A DNA stretch of 8,090 nt from an uncultured Acidimicrobiaceae bacterium (lineage in GTDB: Bacteria; Actinomycetota; Acidimicrobiia; Acidimicrobiales; Ilumatobacteraceae): the NCBI GenBank assembly GCA_903919215.1, contig CAIXHI010000401.1, positions 1 to 8,090 on the forward strand, read 5' to 3'. Shown piece by piece: positions 5,782 through 8,090 of the stretch (positions are counted from its first letter, which is position 1; each line of letters opens with the position of its first letter). The notes under the pieces were generated by a model that saw nothing but the letters and a program-made list of their open reading frames with translations, was not told where the DNA came from and searched no databases. The translations under genes and the position numbers were made by a program.

Positions 5782-6552
5782 ATGCGTCTCGCAGCAATTC
5801 AGCACGATATTGAGTGGTGTGATCGAACTATCAATTTTCGGCGTCTCGCCCCACTTATTGCGTCCGCAGCCGCCGGTGGCGCGCAGTTCATCCAACTGAC
5901 AGAAATGTTCTCCACGGGGTTCGCCGTCGACAATCCACTGCTCGGCGAACCCGAGGGAGGACCCTCCGCGCAGTTCTTGCAGGAGCAGGCTGCGCTGCAC
6001 GGTGCGTGGGTGTGCGGCACGTGCCCGGAGATTCCGGCCGATTCCGACCCGGACGACACACGTCCGGCAAACAGCTTCGTACTTGCCGGTCCCGACGGCA
6101 CCGCGTACCGCTATCACAAGATCCACCCGTTCACGTTCGGCGGCGAGCACCACCATTTCCGACCCGGCACGAAGTTGCTGCAGGTGGAGATCGAGGGCGT
6201 GCGCATCAGCCCATTCGTCTGTTACGACTTGCGCTTCGCCGACGAGTTCTGGGGGCTCGCGCCCACTACCGACCTGTATCTCGTACCGGCCAACTGGCCA
6301 GACTCGCGCCGAGCACACTGGATGGCGCTGCTGCAGGCACGGGCGATCGAGAACCAGGCGTACGTCGTGGGGGTCAACCGCGTCGGCTCCGGCGGCGGGC
6401 TCAACTATGTCGGCGACAGCCGCATCGTCGACCCCCTCGGCGAGATACTCGCCACCGGTTCACACGACGAGACGATCCTGTACGCGGACATCGAACCTGC
6501 CACCGTCGCCAGCGTGCGCCAACGCTTCCAGTTCCTCCCCGACCGCCGCTAG
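5782..6552 (+). CDS. Nitrilase-superfamily amidohydrolase, probable omega-amidase (YafV/Nit2-like)
   Basis: A 256-aa carbon-nitrogen hydrolase with the full nitrilase-superfamily catalytic set: E41 in QLTEMFSTGF, K113 in YHKIHPF, C147 in PFVCYDLRFADEFW, and the additional glutamate E122 in FGGEHHHFRPG. The VCYDLRF block and the compact length match the omega-amidase/YafV/Nit2/MtnU branch, which hydrolyses 2-oxoglutaramate or 2-oxosuccinamate to the 2-oxo acid plus ammonia. NWPDSRRAHWMALLQARAIENQAYVVGVNR (171-200) and GDSRIVDPLGEIL (211-223) are further family blocks. ATG 5782 is chosen because MRLAAIQHDIEW is the typical family N-terminus; the frame is open further upstream but that part lies antisense to tetR. 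The convergent gene downstream encodes a glutamine-transaminase-like aminotransferase, the classical partner that produces its substrate. Superfamily membership is certain; the omega-amidase assignment is likely but other amides (deaminated glutathione, for example) remain possible. Confidence 0.93.
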   Translation: MRLAAIQHDIEWCDRTINFRRLAPLIASAAAGGAQFIQLTEMFSTGFAVDNPLLGEPEGGPSAQFLQEQAALHGAWVCGTCPEIPADSDPDDTRPANSFVLAGPDGTAYRYHKIHPFTFGGEHHHFRPGTKLLQVEIEGVRISPFVCYDLRFADEFWGLAPTTDLYLVPANWPDSRRAHWMALLQARAIENQAYVVGVNRVGSGGGLNYVGDSRIVDPLGEILATGSHDETILYADIEPATVASVRQRFQFLPDRR

Positions 6553-6686
6553 GTGCGAGTGCCACGCCGCCGGCCCGAGTGCCAGCGGCGCACCCGAGTG
6601 GGTGGTGACACCCGGGGTGTCACCACCCACTCGGGTGTCGCCACCCACTCGCACCGGGGCCCACCCACTCGCACCGGGGTGGGGGG
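6553..6686. repeat. Nested palindromic/direct-repeat cluster between convergent genes
   Basis: The whole intergenic region is built from copies of one box. CGAGTG occurs at 6556, 6576 and 6595, and its reverse complement CACTCG at 6628, 6646 and 6666, giving three forward and three inverted copies about 18-20 bp apart. Longer repeats include CGAGTGCCA at 6556 and 6576; GGTGTCACCACCCACTCG at 6616-6633, repeated with one mismatch at 6634-6651; and CCACCCACTCGCACCGGGG at 6641-6659, repeated exactly at 6661-6679. GGTGCGAGTG at 6552-6561 is the inverse of CACTCGCACC at 6646 and 6666. The layout is REP/BIME-like. Whether it recurs elsewhere in the genome cannot be seen from here. Confidence 0.85.
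6591..6637. terminator. Perfect 47-nt palindrome; candidate bidirectional terminator
   Basis: Bases 6591-6612 are an exact reverse complement of 6616-6637; C6613 can face G6615 around central G6614, and the next outer pair is G:T. The transcript from either strand can fold into a hairpin of about 22 GC-rich pairs with a tiny loop. It lies between two convergent stop codons, where a bidirectional terminator is expected. No T-tract follows on either side, so it is not a canonical intrinsic terminator, although U-tract-less hairpins have been proposed as terminators in actinobacteria. Confidence 0.55.
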
Positions 6687-7859
6687 TTAGCCGAGGGTCT
6701 TGAGGCGGGCGACGGCTTCGTCGAGCACCTCGAACTGCTTGCAGAACGCGAAGCGCACGAGGTGCTTGCCTTCGTGCTTGTTCGCGTAGAACACCTCATT
6801 GGGGATCGCCACCACTCCGCAGCGGTGCGGGAGCTGACGGCAGAACGCGAGACCGTCGCCGTCGGGCTGCAGCGGGCGGATGTCCACCGTGACGAAGTAG
6901 GTGCCCTTCGTGGGGTACACCTCGAAGCCGGCCGACTCAAGCCCGGGCATGAGCCGGTCGCGGCGTGCCTGCATTCCTGCGGCGAACTCGGCGAAGTACG
7001 AGTCGGGCAGACCCAGGCCGACGGCGATGGCCGGCTGGAACGGGCCGCTACTGACGTAGGTGAGGAACTGCTTGGCGGTGCGCGCCGCGGCCACGAGCGC
7101 CGGCGGGCCACACAGCCAGCCGACCTTCCAGCCGGTGGTGTTGAACGTTTTGCCGCCACTGCTGATGTTCAACACGCGGTCGCGCATACCGGGCAACGTG
7201 GCCATCGCGATGTGCTCGACACCGTCGAACGTGAGGTGCTCATACACCTCATCGGTGAGCACGATCAGGTCGTGTTCGATCGCGAGGTCGGCGATGGACT
7301 GCAACTCGGCGCGGTCGAGCACCTTGCCCGTCGGGTTGTGGGGGGTGTTGACCAGGATCAGCTTCGTCTTGGGGCTGATCGCGGCCCGCAGTTCGGCCGG
7401 GTCGAAGTCGTAGTTCGGCGGACGTAGCGTCACCGTCTTGGCCACCGCACCGGCGAGCGCGATACACGCCTGGTAGCTGTCGTACATCGGCTCGAACAAC
7501 ACCACCTCGTCACCCGTATCGAGCAGGCCCAGCAGGGCGCCGGCCAGCGCCTCGGTGGCACCGGCCGTGACGAGCACCTCGGTGTTCGGGTCGTAGGTGA
7601 GCCCGTAGAAACGTTGCTGGTGCGCAGCGATGGCCTCGCGCAGCACCGGCATGCCCAGCCCCGGCGGGTACTGGTTGAGGCCGCCGTTGATCGCCGCGAT
7701 GGCCGCGTCGAGCACCTCGCGCGGACCGTCGGTGTCGGGGAACCCCTGCCCCAGGTTGACGCTGCCGGTCGCGACGGCGAGCGCCGACATCTCGGCGAAG
7801 ATCGTGGTGCCGAAACCCTGGAGCTTGGCGGTGAGGAACGGTTCGCGTGACGATGGCAC
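6687..7859 (-). CDS. Class I PLP-dependent aminotransferase, glutamine transaminase K/methionine aminotransferase-like
   Basis: A 390-aa fold-type I aminotransferase. The family N-terminus FGTTIFAEMSALAVATGSVNLGQGFPD is split across residues 16-42, followed by NQYPPGLGMPVLREAIA (62-77), the PLP phosphate-site residues TAGATEAL (98-105), Y126 in EPMYDSY, N175 in NTPHNPTGK, D203 and Y206 in TDEVYEHLTFDG, the Schiff-base lysine K237 in SSGGKTFN, and substrate-carboxylate R369 in VRFAFCK. The GQGFPD and SGGKTFNTTGWKVGW forms place it with kynurenine aminotransferase/glutamine transaminase K, YbdL (methionine aminotransferase) and the actinobacterial N-succinyldiaminopimelate aminotransferase DapC, which share this signature. 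The neighbouring omega-amidase-like gene favours a glutamine- or methionine-linked role, but DapC activity cannot be excluded. The start is GTG at 7859; no ribosome-binding site is visible, but TAACCT lies 7 nt upstream. The cytidine deaminase gene ends 27 bp upstream on the same strand. Confidence 0.94.
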   Translation of the reverse strand: MPSSREPFLTAKLQGFGTTIFAEMSALAVATGSVNLGQGFPDTDGPREVLDAAIAAINGGLNQYPPGLGMPVLREAIAAHQQRFYGLTYDPNTEVLVTAGATEALAGALLGLLDTGDEVVLFEPMYDSYQACIALAGAVAKTVTLRPPNYDFDPAELRAAISPKTKLILVNTPHNPTGKVLDRAELQSIADLAIEHDLIVLTDEVYEHLTFDGVEHIAMATLPGMRDRVLNISSGGKTFNTTGWKVGWLCGPPALVAAARTAKQFLTYVSSGPFQPAIAVGLGLPDSYFAEFAAGMQARRDRLMPGLESAGFEVYPTKGTYFVTVDIRPLQPDGDGLAFCRQLPHRCGVVAIPNEVFYANKHEGKHLVRFAFCKQFEVLDEAVARLKTLG

Positions 7860-7866
7860 GTGCGCC

Positions 7867-7872
7867 AGGTTA
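7867..7872 (-). promoter_or_regulatory. Putative -10 element of the aminotransferase gene, leaderless type
   Basis: On the minus strand TAACCT (TAnnnT) is followed by 7 nt and then the GTG start at 7859. It lies in the 27-bp gap after the cytidine deaminase stop, suggesting the aminotransferase has its own promoter as well as possible readthrough. The -35 region would fall inside the end of cdd, and no good match is seen. Confidence 0.42.
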
Positions 7873-7886
7873 CGGCGTGGGCGTGC

Positions 7887-8090
7887 TCAGCCGAGCAGGT
7901 GTTCGGGACCGAAGCTGTTCGGCAACAACTGGTCGAGGGTGAAGATCGCCCGCAGGCCGTCGGGGCCGCACGCGTAAATCGGCGTGTCGAGCGGGGCGAA
8001 CTCGCGGATGCGCTGACGGCAACCGCCACAGCAGGTACCGATGAGGTCACCGTCGCAGACGGTGAGCACTTCCGCGATCTCACGCTCGCC
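7887..8090 (-). CDS. cdd: Cytidine deaminase, C-terminal part
   Basis: The 3' end of a gene that continues past the right edge; 67 residues are visible before TGA (plus-strand 7887-7889). The fragment reads GEREIAEVLTVCDGD, then TCCGGCRQRIREFA, then FTLDQLLPNSFGP near the C-terminus, the order found in homotetrameric cytidine deaminases, which convert cytidine and deoxycytidine to the uridine forms in pyrimidine salvage. The C-x-x-C-RQ motif (CGGCRQ) supplies two of the zinc ligands; the His/Cys-Ala-Glu half of the active site lies outside the window. The residue before the first zinc cysteine is normally proline (PCGxCRQ) but is cysteine here. A GTG at 8069 could be mistaken for a start, but the frame and homology continue upstream to the edge. 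The gene is upstream of, and codirectional with, the aminotransferase gene. Confidence 0.93.
   Translation of the reverse strand, partial: GEREIAEVLTVCDGDLIGTCCGGCRQRIREFAPLDTPIYACGPDGLRAIFTLDQLLPNSFGPEHLLG

Noticed and set aside
5746..6318. N-terminal extension of the TetR gene to a 436-aa protein
   Set aside because: The extension is antisense to the amidase gene, whose full catalytic set is intact, and the helix-turn-helix would no longer be N-terminal as in normal TetR proteins.
6460..6654. Small minus-strand frame encoding repeated RVGGDT units
   Set aside because: The repeats are simply the translation of the intergenic palindrome and direct repeats, and the frame continues into DNA antisense to the amidase.
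6553..6686. CRISPR array
   Set aside because: Repeat units are about 18-20 bp apart with no unique spacers, half are inverted, and no cas genes are visible.

Overview
The window looks like the chromosome of a high-GC Actinomycetota. The main reasons are a small acyl-CoA carboxylase epsilon subunit directly behind a carboxyltransferase beta subunit, a protein of the mycothiol-dependent maleylpyruvate isomerase (MDMPI)-like family, heavy use of GTG starts, and -10-like hexamers (TAnnnT) placed so close to several start codons that the mRNAs are probably leaderless. An Acidimicrobiia-type host is a plausible guess, but the window alone cannot show it. The gene content is ordinary metabolic chromosome: I see no phage, transposase, CRISPR, tRNA or rRNA. 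Coding is dense, with no gap above 300 bases; the largest is 134 bases (6553-6686).

Positions 1-3815 (+ strand) hold a tightly packed run of six genes that overlap or are at most 6 bp apart. In order they are the C-terminal part of a propionyl/acyl-CoA carboxylase beta subunit, its epsilon subunit (63 aa), a metallophosphoesterase with a short fibronectin-like N-terminus, an MDMPI/DinB-like protein, a family III (CaiB/BaiF) CoA-transferase and a nucleoside 2-deoxyribosyltransferase-family protein. They are probably cotranscribed from a promoter upstream of the window. Acyl-CoA chemistry links the first, second and fifth genes; the shared role of the others is not obvious.

Positions 3790-5007 hold peptide methionine sulfoxide reductase MsrA (- strand, its 3' end overlapping the previous gene tail-to-tail by 26 bp) and a divergent GNAT acetyltransferase. 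The 58-bp region between them carries TAGCCT hexamers on both strands.

Positions 5008-6552 hold a TetR-type repressor (- strand) divergent from a nitrilase-superfamily amidohydrolase resembling omega-amidase/YafV/Nit2. Positions 6687-7859 (- strand) hold a class I PLP aminotransferase of the glutamine transaminase K/methionine aminotransferase/YbdL type. These two enzymes are the expected partners of the glutamine transaminase-omega-amidase route, in which transamination with glutamine yields 2-oxoglutaramate and the amidase hydrolyses it. The 3' part of a cytidine deaminase gene lies just upstream of the aminotransferase and runs off the right edge.

The most unusual DNA is the 134-bp gap between the convergent amidase and aminotransferase genes. 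It contains a perfect 47-nt palindrome flanked by further direct and inverted copies of a CGAGTG/CACTCG box, and it is either a strong bidirectional terminator, a REP-like repeat, or both. The second notable pattern is TAnnnT followed by 6-8 nt and then ATG or GTG, seen at all five genes likely to have their own promoter and at none of the five operon-internal starts.
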